From: Hansfordia pulvinata
Lineage: Eukaryota; Ascomycota; Sordariomycetes; Xylariales
DNA length: 64,000 nucleotides
NCBI GenBank assembly: GCA_006538405.1
Contig: BJKQ01000004.1
Coordinates: forward strand, 2,480,001 to 2,544,000
Reading direction: 5' to 3'
Part shown: in pieces, positions 55,604 to 64,000 of the stretch
Layout of the letters: each line of letters opens with the position of its first letter
Numbering within the stretch: the stretch's first letter is position 1
Made by a program: the position numbers and the translations under genes
The notes under the pieces: model-generated
What the model was told of the DNA's origin: nothing
Seen by the model: the letters and a program-made list of their open reading frames with translations, nothing else
Database searches by the model: none

Positions 55604-57168
55604 TCATGCCGAATCTTCATTGGCCGCTGAATCTCGCTGCCGCTCAGCACCCACATCTGAAGCATCGCCCGCGGTCTCTCTAGATAACCTCTCCCGAGCC
55701 TTCGCAAGAACGCTGCTGGACAGAGCTTCGGCGCCGCCGTGGTGGAGAGGGGTCCAGCCCCCAACGACGGCTCCCGGAACGCACGCGCTGCTTGTGTTTG
55801 ACGGGAGCGTCCGCAGCTCCATGCCCTCCATACTCTCCTCTGCTGCGGCGTTCCCTTGCGCGTTTGGATTATCAGTAGCCACATCGGCCAGGACATGCCC
55901 TTGGGCCGGGTCGTCCGAGATCCGAAAGGCCTTTCTGGGGCGATGGTTGAAGAGGGGCAGGAGCTTGCCCAGCGGCGGCACGGAGCCGGCGGCGAGCCCA
56001 AAGCCGCTCTCCAGCTGGGACCAGAGGAGTATGGAGACATACGAGGCTGCTAGTCACGTCGTCAGTCTTGAGTATCTCGTCTTCTTTGTTACTTTCTCAA
56101 GTTGCAACATAATGTCCAAAAAGTGGGAGTGCCTTCCAAAGAGTGCCTTCCAAAGGAGACGCAAAAGAAAACACAAGATTGTCCAACGTACATGTATGTT
56201 CGCTCATGAACTCGCTGCCCGTCGCGGGCGCAGCAGTGTAGTAGCCTCGGGCGTTGAAAATGATCATGACACTGCCCACGCTGGCAACGGCGCAGGATGC
56301 AACTACAGCCCCGATCAGCGACCACTTCGTCCGGCGGGTCATCTGGAGCCTCCATAGCAGGAGTAAAGGGATGATGGAGCAGGCGAGGTCGGTCACGATA
56401 GCCCAGGAGGAAATGGTGCAAGTCATGGCGCCGATGATGAGGCCCCCTCGACCTCCACTGTAGCACACCTTAGCCTTCTTGGCTTCCCAAAGCGTTGCAG
56501 AAGCTGTGGCAGCATTCTCTGCGCTCGGCGGGCCGCAGAAGCTCACCACACACACGAGCGCCATGAGCCCGCAGACGGCCCAAGACGCCACTAGACCCAG
56601 CAACGCGAGCCCGTAACAGCGACGCCTGCTGTGGCTGTGGCTGTGGCTCGTCAGCCTTGAGAGGCCTACGCACAGCGACGACTTGACGCTGGCGACGGCG
56701 AGGCAATAAGTCGTCTGGAAGCAATAGTAGTACCTCAGGGAGGCGTTGAGCCCGTTAGCATTGATAAGAGTTTCGCCGCCGCCGCCGCCGCCGCCGATGC
56801 CGTGGAATGCGCAAAGGATCGAGAAGATAGAGGCGCAGAGGTAGAAAAGCTGAGATGTGAGAGAGAGAGAAAGAGAGAGATTAGCATGCGGCCACTTTGG
56901 TAACGACGGTTGAAGGGAATAAAGACGGCGCACTCACAAAGCCCAGAACTGCCAATGTATCGTCCCACCCCCAGATCCGAGCGGTCTTGAGGTACCACGC
57001 CCGGACGTAGATCCGGAGGCCCACGATGAGGGTGTTGATGCCGAGTAGAAGGACGGTAACCACCACTACAGCGAGGGCCACCCCTTGAGGATGAACAGGA
57101 TGCTTTTGCTGTTGCTGCTGATACAAGCTGGAGACCCCCTCTCTTGACGTTGGAGCTTCATACGACAT
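55604..57168 (-). CDS. Pth11-like seven-helix integral membrane protein (no CFEM domain)
   Basis: Fungal rhodopsin-like/Pth11-type membrane protein; members include GPCR-like sensors of surface cues, but most are uncharacterised. Exons: 56938-57168, 56192-56849 and 55604-56049; 444 residues, phases 0 and 1. Helix 1 is in QGVALAVVVVTVLLLGINTL, followed by the family motif RIYVRAWYLKTARIWGWDD; helices continue through LFYLCASIFSILCAF, YCFQTTYCLAVASVK, GLALLGLVASWAVCGLMALV, IIGAMTCTISSWAIVTDLAC and WSLIGAVVASCAVASVG, and the last is ASYVSILLWSQLESGFGLAA. The typical WDD and LWSQLE-type signatures support the family. An unusual Gly run (GIGGGGGGGE) sits in the first extracellular loop. The C-tail is about 110 residues, hydrophilic. 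No N-terminal signal or CFEM Cys pattern. The third-exon acceptor was chosen by phase. Confidence 0.8.
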
Positions 57169-59095
57169 GGCGATTCACATCCGAGTCCATTGTGTCGGTG
57201 CAAAGCCAAGAGGGAGTAGGATGCGACATCTCATCGCTTTTTGTATGTTCTCGTCGTCGAGCTTCTGCTTCGTATCGCAGCCCGACTCATCTGAAAGACC
57301 CCGTCCACGTTCACCGTGGCTTGTTCCAACGGTTGGTATCGGCTAGCCCTCCCGACAATAGTCTCTGATATATTCTGCCTCGGGGCCTCTGCCGGTGCCA
57401 GCGCCGACAGACTGGATCACCAAACCCTGGCGCCACGTTGGGCCAACAGACCCTCCCCCCCCCCCCCCCCCCCCCTCTACTTGCCGCTTCTTTCATCATG
57501 GGGCCTGGCGTCCTTTCTGACGCGTGCGTAAACGGTGTGGTAGGCCTCTTTGGGGAAGTCGCGTGGCTCCAAGGGGGCCGGTAGATCGTGATATAGACCA
57601 GGTCACGACTATTGCGTTGGGTCTCAGCGGCAACGCACCAAACCCGAAGCCATGGCCCGGAACGACGAAAAGCGGGCGGCGCTAGGCGTCGTCGGAGCGA
57701 GGCCGAGAGACGTGATCAAGCCGGCGCTCCGGCTAACCCAGTTCGCATTGTCCTTTATTATGGGGAGCTTATGTATTCGCGCGTTAGCAAACGGTAGCTT
57801 GGTATGCTGTCAACCTAACTTACAAGATAGCGCCATCTCCCATCTACTCGAACGGCGCGATCCGGTGAGGCAGCGTGGATGTCCCGGGCGTCATCAACGG
57901 GGTAGCTTTGGTGAGCCGGCAGCGGAGTTGGGGCGCCTCCGCAGGCGCCACGCGGCTCTTTTTGCCAGTGCCACTCGGCGAGGGCCCGTGCCTCAATAGT
58001 CGGCAGTCGTCGCTCCCCCCGCACGAGAAACAATAAGAGACGACGGCGACCGGTTCGGAGGACCATCCAACTCTTTGGTAGTAGTTCCTCCCTAAGAGCT
58101 CTGTCTTGCGGAGATTGCAGAATCTGGTGTCACTCGGGGAGGCGCATCATGGGGACCAAAAGAGAGCGAGCACGCGGGGCTGTGGGAGGAGCGGAAGCAG
58201 AAAGGACGTTGTGAGGTATGAGCATGAGGAGAGGAGAGGTTCTGAGGCATCTGGCAAATGCACACACGTCCGCCACACAACGCGATTGCAGAAGCATCCA
58301 AGGGAAGTCACCGCACTGGAACCTCTTGATACGACCCAACCTCAGTACCTAATCTATGTACCACATGTGTCCCGACTGTGGAGGTCTTTGGAAAAGTGCG
58401 CGGGTAGGAACGACCGCGTTGCTGCACTTTCACGACTGCCTCTTTCCTGAAGATACCTAGGTACCTGAGGTATCCAATGGATGCCCAACCCTCTACACCC
58501 GATGTATGTCCTTACTGGAATACAACAGACGCGAGGTATCTACCTGCCTTCCCATGTACTGAGTGCGGGTATACATCCTAAACAGCTGAGGGCAGTCGAG
58601 TGGAAGCATCGTGCAGATACGCGTGTTTCTCTTGGCAGAGGCCATCGGGTAGGCAAGGTACATACGGTACCCTAAGGTAGGTATATACTGCATGTAGTAC
58701 CTCAGTGTCATTCGATGCCGCTGTGGAGATTGATGAACACAGAAACCAGACGAGACGCGGGGGGACAAGGGTGATCGACGAGGCTCTCCGGCGTGGCGCG
58801 TGGGTAACTCGCCTCCCGCACCCGTCTCTCCAGTTACTTCTCAGTGGTGTCACGGTCGGCCGGTCGATGGAGATGGTCCCTTCTCTCTGACCTTCTTCTT
58901 CTTCTCCTCTTCCTCCTCCTGTTCGCCCCAAGAATCACCCAGAAAAGGTGCTCCCTTTTAGGACAAGAGGCTATCTATTCTACCAAGCAACTGACCCGCA
59001 CAGGCTCATTGCTAACGCCCAATCCACTAAGGACAGTATCCCTCCCCGTTTCGACAGGAAGAGAAACTTGACCGGTCGTTCCAGTCCCGCCCAAG
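57169..59095. other. 1.9-kb intergenic region
   Basis: Upstream of the Pth11-like and P450 genes (divergent). Contains a run of 21 C at 57455-57475 and motif clusters at about 58452-58474 and 58657-58690. A frame at 57652-57999 begins plausibly but lacks a full domain. Pyrimidine-rich sequence near 58880-58925 suits the P450 promoter. Confidence 0.5.
57455..57475. repeat. Homopolymer of 21 cytosines
   Basis: An unbroken C run, by far the longest homopolymer of the window; flanked by CCCT and TCTAC. Its true length may be misread, given the frame breaks at shorter C runs elsewhere. Confidence 0.9.
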
Positions 59096-61462
59096 ATGGA
59101 TCTGCTCGTGAGCATCGCTCTGGCGGTCGTCGGGTCGAGAGTCCTGGGCACAACGACGCCATCCGCCATCAGCCGAGAGCAGCTCCTCCTCCTCTTCGCG
59201 GCAGCGCAGTACGCCCTCGTCAAGATCTACCGCGCGTTCCTCTACCACCGCTTCTTCTCGCCGCTGCGTCATCTCCCAGGGCCGAGCGTACGTACAGCCC
59301 ACTATCCTACTCTCACGTGCTCTTGCCATCAGTGGCCGGTGACAAACAAAGAGAGTGACCTGCCACGGAGCTGACCCGGTGCGTGGGCCTCTCAATATAA
59401 CGATTTGCAGGACAACCACTTCCTCTTCGGCCAAGCGCTCAACATGGCCAAGGCAGAGTCGCCCAACACGCTCTACCTCAAGTGGATGCACGAGAACCCC
59501 GAGGCTCCCTTTATCCGCTACTTGACCTTTGCCAACGCGGAGATCCTCGTCATCAACAGCACCCAGGCGCACAAGGAGGTCCTGCAGTCCCAGTGCTACT
59601 CTTTCAAGAAGCCAGACCGGTGCGGGCAGCTCTACTTCCACGCGAGATTCTCCCCTTTTTCAGGTGACTGATCACTCAAACATCAAGATGGCTGCGCATG
59701 ACCAAGGACATTGGCTGGCCGGGCATCATCATGCTGGAGGGCGACGAGCACAAGAGGCACCGCAAGATGCTCAACGGCGCTTTCAGCCCCGACAACATCC
59801 GCCGTCTTGGCCCAGTGTTCCAAGCCAAAGCCCGCGAGGTGGGCTGGCTCTTTGACGATGCGATCGAGAAAGGAAGTGGGCAGGTGGGTATAATAGCCTG
59901 TACCGACGCTTTTACCAGAACGTAAGTCGGAAAGATCGAGGATCCCTGCCAGACAGAGAGCCAAACCCCCCTTTCCCCTCCCTCTTTCCCTCGCGATAAG
60001 ACATTTGGGACGATGTATCCATTGCCTTCATAAAAGGTGAATGGACCATTCTCGTTCTTGGCTTGTTGTCTTGCCCCGAGAATTCTCCCGGATGAAAGTA
60101 AGCGGGCTTACTCAAGATGATCATGATTGTTTTCCGCCAGAATGATGGACATTATCGGCGTGGCCTTATTCGGCGTAGACCTCGCCAACCTCCAAGACAC
60201 CGGCACCAGAGCCAAGAGCGGGCAGCACGACGAGGACACTTCTTTCCACAAGGTCTACGAGCAGCTTTTCGCGATGGACGACATGGGCAAGGCCTTCATG
60301 TTCGGCAGCGGCTTCATCCCCTTCCTTAGGTGGCTCCCCTGCCGGGCCAACCGGTCTTTCAAGTTCGCGGCGGCCTGGCTCAGGAGGACGCTTCACGAGC
60401 TGGTCAGGTCGCGCAGGCGCGAGATCGGCCAAGCCGCAGCATCCGGCACCTTCAAGAAAGGTGATTTCCCCCTCCAGGGGCGACATGAGGGCGGTGGGAA
60501 TGCGGGCCTGGGCGCTGACACACTCTCACGCTTGGTGGGGAGGAAATCCAGGCGAGTCCGTTGACATGCTCTCGTTCATGATCGAGGAAAGTCTGCCCGG
60601 CGGTGCAGCCGAGGGCATGACGGATGAGTACATCGTTGGCCACGTAAGCAAACAAGATATTCCCCGACGTTCTCGGGCGCGCCAGTCCGCTTGAAGAAGC
60701 AACCAGGAAGACTGACCCCATTGCCCTCACGTCTTCGCTCGCCCCCTATCAGCTCCTGATCCTCCTCGCGGGAGGCCACGAGACGTCGGCCAACATGCTC
60801 AGCTGGAGCACGTACATCCTGACCACCCGGCACGACATACAGGACAAGCTGCGCGCGGAGGCCGTGGATCTGGCGGGCAAGGCGGGCGCCGCGGGCCCCA
60901 CGTGCGCCGACATAGACGGCCTGCCCTACATGGCCAACTTTGTGCGCGAGTCGATGCGCGTCTACCCGCCAGGTAAGAGATGAATTCTGTTCCAACCATC
61001 GCCCGGGTCCCGGGGTGCTCTCCAATTGCGAAAAGGATGAGAAGAGCTAACATCCACCCCCTCAACACGCAAGCCGTCTACGCGCCGCGGCAGGCGGACA
61101 AGGACGTCGTGGTGGAAGGGGTGGCGATCCCCGCGGGGACGGTGCTGGACATGGTGCCGGCGCTGAGCGGCGCAAACCCGCTGGTCTGGGGCGGCGGCGG
61201 CGGCGGTGACGCGCACGAGGTGCGGCCGGAGCGCTGGGACCGCCTGAGCGCCGAGCAGGCGTCGCCGTACGCGTACGAGGTCTTCAGCAACGGGCCCCGC
61301 GTCTGCATCGGCCGCCAGTTTTCCATGTACGAGATCAAGGCCATCCTGTTCGAGATGGTCCTGGGCTACCGGTTCCTCGGCGTCGAGGGCTCCTTCACCG
61401 TCGAGAACCCTGCTCTGACGCTGCGCCCGGCCAACATGCGGGTTAAGCTGGAGAAGATTTGA
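59096..61462 (+). CDS. Cytochrome P450 monooxygenase
   Basis: Microsomal haem-thiolate monooxygenase; the substrate is unknown. Seven exons: 59096-59287, 59411-59619, 59688-59921, 60141-60460, 60552-60643, 60753-60972, 61074-61462; 487 residues with phase kept at every join. A membrane anchor lies at about residues 27-50, ending in the hinge RHLPGP. The I-helix oxygen-binding motif AGGHET is at 291-296, the ExxR pair is Glu351/Arg354 (ESMR), the PERW motif is at 410-413, and the haem loop FSNGPRVCIG has Cys436. A Gly run (WGGGGGGGD) is inserted just before PERW. The exon-3 start at 59688 uses an AAG acceptor, less typical, but phase and the conserved RWLRMTKDIGWPG require it. Family resembles CYP4-like fungal clans; no CYP number is claimed. 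No secondary-metabolite backbone gene is near. Confidence 0.93.
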
Positions 61463-61589
61463 GAGACTGAAAAAGAGGCAGAACGGCTTTGGTGCGTGGA
61501 ATCAGAATGCTGGGAATTGGGTATCTCTATAGGGTCGGTCTATGACAGAAAGCTGCAGCCAAACGCCGTGCCATGCAATAAAAAGATCG

Positions 61590-62872
61590 TCAGTCAGAGT
61601 CGTACTCGACCAGTGCTGAAGCCCCAATCGGGGCCGGGGCCGCAGCCGGGGCCGGGGCCGCAGCCGGGGCCGGGCCGCAGCCGGGACTTGCTTGGGAGCG
61701 CCCACCAGCTCCCTCCTGGTCTTTCCGCCTCCGTCGAAGCTCTGTCTTCTCCTTTTGATACCGGCTATCCTCGTAGGCGCGGGAGACGACGATGACGATC
61801 TCGCCTCCCCTCCGCGGCCGGCGGGTCGCAGGAACGGATCGTACGCGGCGCGTGTGTTTCCGACAACCTCAGACGCGAGGGCCTCCCGCTTCTTCGCCGC
61901 CGCTACCTCGGCCTTGGGCTTCCCCTTGCTTCCGCTCTTCCGGGGCTTCCCGGGAGCGGCGGCATCTCGCTCCGGCGGCCGCCTCGCGAAGAGGGGCTTG
62001 GCCAGGGCCTTGTCGGTTCCTCTGCTGACCCCGCTGCCGGCTACCCCGGCCTCCCCGGCGGCGGCGGCGGCGGCAGCGGCGGCGGGGTCGTCGTCGTCGG
62101 GCGGCCCAAAGTCGACGAGGGCGGCCCTGCGGGCGTCGGCGTCGGTGGCCGGGGCCAGCTCGAGCTCCGGGTCGAGGCCCAGTCTGCCGCGGAGGTCCTG
62201 GTCGCCGCGGGCGGCGGCCTCGCGCGCGTGGCGGCCGGCGCGGAAGCCGCGGCGCAGGCGGCGGTTGGCGGCGTCCGGGTCGTCCCAGTGGCGGGCGGAG
62301 GCGAGGAGCAGGTCGTCGACGCGCTCGCGGGCGGCGGCGGCCTGCTCGCGGTCGGCGATGGTGCGCTCGAGCCTGGAGAAGGCGCTGGCGCGCTGGGCCT
62401 CGCGCTCGGCGTCGGTCAGGATGGGAAGCAGCGGCGATCCTCCCGGGTGGCCGCCGCCGTCGTCGTCGGTGGAGACGTAGGTGTTGCCGAGCGCGACCAC
62501 GCCGCCGCCGCCGCCTCCGCCGCCGCAGTCCCCCGTGTCGCGCCGCTTGCCGCCCTCGGTGACGACGTAGGCCGTGTTCTGGGGGTCGGTGCGGATCTCA
62601 ATGTCGCCGCCGCAGGCCGCGTGGCGCATGCGAAAGGCCCAGATCGGGGTGCTGTGGTAAGCGCCGACGCGCTGCTTGCGGGCGTTGAAGCGCACGCCCT
62701 GGCCGATGACGGTGGGCAGCGGGCACGAGCCGCACCACACGGCGAAGGGCATCTCGAAGCGCACCGTCGGCTGCTGCTGCGCGGCGGCGGGCCGCTTGCG
62801 GTGCAGCTGGTTCCCCGTCGCGACGCCCTCGGCCTCGGGCGGCACGTACCGCCCCATGTTGAAGCCCTGCAT
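61590..62872 (-). CDS. saf4: Splicing factor Saf4/CCDC130 (Yju2/Cwc16 family), one apparent frame break
   Basis: Nuclear spliceosome-associated protein of the Cwc16 family. Start at 62872 (MQGFNMGRYVPPEAEG), the invariant N-terminus. Zinc-binding Cys pairs are in WCGSC and later in HAACGG; then IGQGVRFNARKQRVGAYHSTPIWAFRM, EIRTDPQNTAYVVTEG and RRDTGD follow. Poly-Gly and poly-Ala runs from GC trinucleotide tracts interrupt the C-terminal half. The frame that encodes all this runs on to 61502 through an arginine/proline-rich repeat and then meaningless sequence, but the next frame reads IGASALVEYDSD and a stop at 61590, which is the family's acidic C-terminus. The break is pinpointed at 61672-61674: the third copy of an 18-bp repeat is 17 bp, missing one G of GGGG. 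True length is about 427 residues. Tail-to-tail with the P450, 127 bases apart. Confidence 0.9.
61630..61682. repeat. Three-copy 18-bp GC repeat with a 17-bp third unit
   Basis: GGGGCCGGGGCCGCAGCC occurs at 61630-61647 and 61648-61665; the third unit (61666-61682) has GGG in place of the second GGGG. The single-base difference coincides with the frame change in saf4. Confidence 0.95.
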
Positions 62873-63853
62873 CGCGGCGGGCGACTACTGCGACGGTGGT
62901 GGCGGTGGTGGTAGAGGTGGTGGTGGTGAGGGCGATGGTGAGGCCGGCGGTGGCGCTACCTGGTGTGCCCTGCTTGTGGTGCGGTCATCACGGTCTGGGG
63001 GAGGCAGGCCCGCTGTTGCCGCCTGCGAAAAGTGATGGATTTGACGGCGCGTGACCGAGAGATGGAGGTCGCGAGGCTGGGTGGGTTGCCGGCAGGGATT
63101 GTTCGTGCTGTTTGGTGGGAGCAGGGTGGTGTGGTGATGGTGATGGCGCTGTTGAGAAAAGGGACAATTAAGCAGTGGGTAGGAGGGGTCGAGAGAGAAA
63201 TATCCACAGCACCAAACCGGTGCTGTGGGATGCGCGTCCACATTGATGTCGAGCGCAGCGCGCGCTACTGCAGTGCCTGCATTGAGTGGTGCACGTCCAC
63301 CTAACTCGCGTCGACTCGACTGCTGAAGCCCTGCCCAGTCCGAGTACTCGTACCTCCTGCACAGCCAATGGCCGGGCAGTCCCGTCGGTGCAGCAGGGCT
63401 ACCTGACTGCCACAGCGACGGCTCGGGCTGGGGCTGCGGCTGCCGAATGTCCGCCTGCACCCATGCATCTCGCATTCATGTGAGGTGCCAAGTCCTGTCG
63501 GGCGCCCAGAGCCCAAGATTCTGTCGGACTGATGCCACCTGTGATGACGCAGATGCAGACGAGATGAAAAGCTGATGGTAAGTAATTCTTCTCCTGCGCA
63601 CGCGGTTCGTGCAGCACCCTGGTTACGCGCGATGCAATCTGAACGTGAGTTTATTTCTATTTCGTGCAAGCAGACGTCGGATGGAATGGGATAATGCTGC
63701 CAACTGGACATATGCTTGAGCTCCCAGCACGTTGGCAGCAAGCGACTGGTGAACATTCTGAAAGAAAAGAAGATGAAAAAGAAGCCACGGCGTAAGCATG
63801 CCAACCAAAGTGGCTAAGCGCCGTTGAGCAGATGTGTGGGCCGTCCACTACGC
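62873..63853. other. Intergenic region upstream of saf4
   Basis: Contains a GGT/GGC-rich stretch just upstream of the saf4 start (62885-62950) and a GTACTCGTACC element at about 63342-63355. No supported gene. The frame at 63623-63808 could be a downstream exon of the gene at the right edge (see next entry), but this is weak. Confidence 0.4.
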
Positions 63854-64000
63854 TCATGAGGCTTCAACCAGAACAGTTCCAAGCATCGAGAAAACCCAGA
63901 AAATTACCTTGTATCCATGCGGAATAAAGGAGGGAGAGGCGACACGAATAGGGTCTCCTGGCTCCTGATCACGGGCGAAGCTGCTACCGATCTTGCCGGA
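63854..64000 (-). CDS. Possible 3' end of a gene running off the right edge
   Basis: On the minus strand the last 147 bases are open, read GKIGSSFARDQEPGDPIRVA and PSFIPHGYK, and continue either through VIFWVFSMLGTVLVEAS to a TGA at 63854, or through a donor GTAATT at 63907 to an acceptor before 63760 and a stop at 63623. Codon choice looks like coding sequence, but no family is recognised and no start is visible. It is too short for confidence; adjacent sequence would decide. Confidence 0.3.
   Translation of the reverse strand, partial: SGKIGSSFARDQEPGDPIRVASPSFIPHGYKVIFWVFSMLGTVLVEAS

Noticed and set aside
57652..57999. 115-codon frame starting MARNDEKRAALG with a hydrophobic stretch (ALRLTQFALSFIMGSL)
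   Set aside because: Reminiscent of the first helix of MARVEL-like proteins, but only one helix is present and the rest is Arg-rich; perhaps a remnant, not supportable.
52944..61462. Biosynthetic gene cluster (GFA protein, cupin, membrane protein, P450)
   Set aside because: No backbone synthase, transporter or regulator; large gaps and mixed orientations; the flanking saf4 and GH72 genes are housekeeping.
1..64000. CRISPR arrays, rRNA genes, transposase or integrase genes
   Set aside because: None seen; tandem repeats present are minisatellites or microsatellites without unique spacers, and no mobile-element protein was recognised.

Overview
The window is nuclear DNA of a filamentous ascomycete, most likely a Sordariomycete. 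The genes are mostly interrupted by short introns (about 50-220 nt) with GTRAGT-type donors, CTAAC/CTGAC branch sites and CAG/TAG acceptors. The products are typically fungal: a GH72 glucanosyltransferase, a Pth11-like membrane protein, a cytochrome P450 and long Ser/Pro-rich fungal-only proteins. Exon joins were worked out by eye from reading frame, splice signals and family knowledge; no search was run.

Layout. 1-20 kb: an unrecognised Ser/Pro-rich protein; eIF4E; a mitochondrial acyl/malonyl-CoA synthetase (minus) divergent from a mitochondrial BolA protein; the phosphoinositide phosphatase Sac1; a short-chain dehydrogenase; a Rab5-type GTPase. 20-38 kb: MIC60 of the MICOS complex; a 1241-residue protein with a hydrophobic C-terminal end; Bfr2/AATF (ribosome assembly) divergent from Ind1/NUBPL (Fe-S protein for complex I); the Tudor splicing factor Spf30. 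38-48 kb (accessory-looking): a secreted unknown; a perfect 27-bp inverted repeat; a 24-copy heptanucleotide minisatellite; a two-exon small cysteine-rich secreted protein; a secreted type-B carboxylesterase; an unrecognised protein with a basic, serine-rich tail. 50-64 kb: Gel/Gas GH72 enzyme; a GFA/CENP-V-like zinc protein; a small cupin; a Pth11-like seven-helix protein; a P450; Saf4/CCDC130; and a possible gene fragment at the right edge.

Functional themes are mitochondrial biology (acyl-CoA synthetase, BolA, MIC60, Ind1), RNA and ribosome metabolism (eIF4E, Bfr2, Spf30, Saf4), membrane traffic (Sac1, Rab5) and cell surface/secreted functions. I see no CRISPR array, rRNA, convincing tRNA, transposase or credible biosynthetic cluster.

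The most striking property of the window is a repeated defect. At least six places in four recognisable genes (acyl-CoA synthetase x2, Sac1, carboxylesterase x2, Saf4), and probably a seventh in the first gene, change frame in the same sense, as if one base were missing. Most sites lie in or next to C/G runs. In Saf4 the missing base is visible directly, because one unit of an 18-bp repeat is 17 bp. This pattern favours systematic one-base undercalls in the assembly over independent pseudogenes. These genes should not be called broken without re-sequencing.
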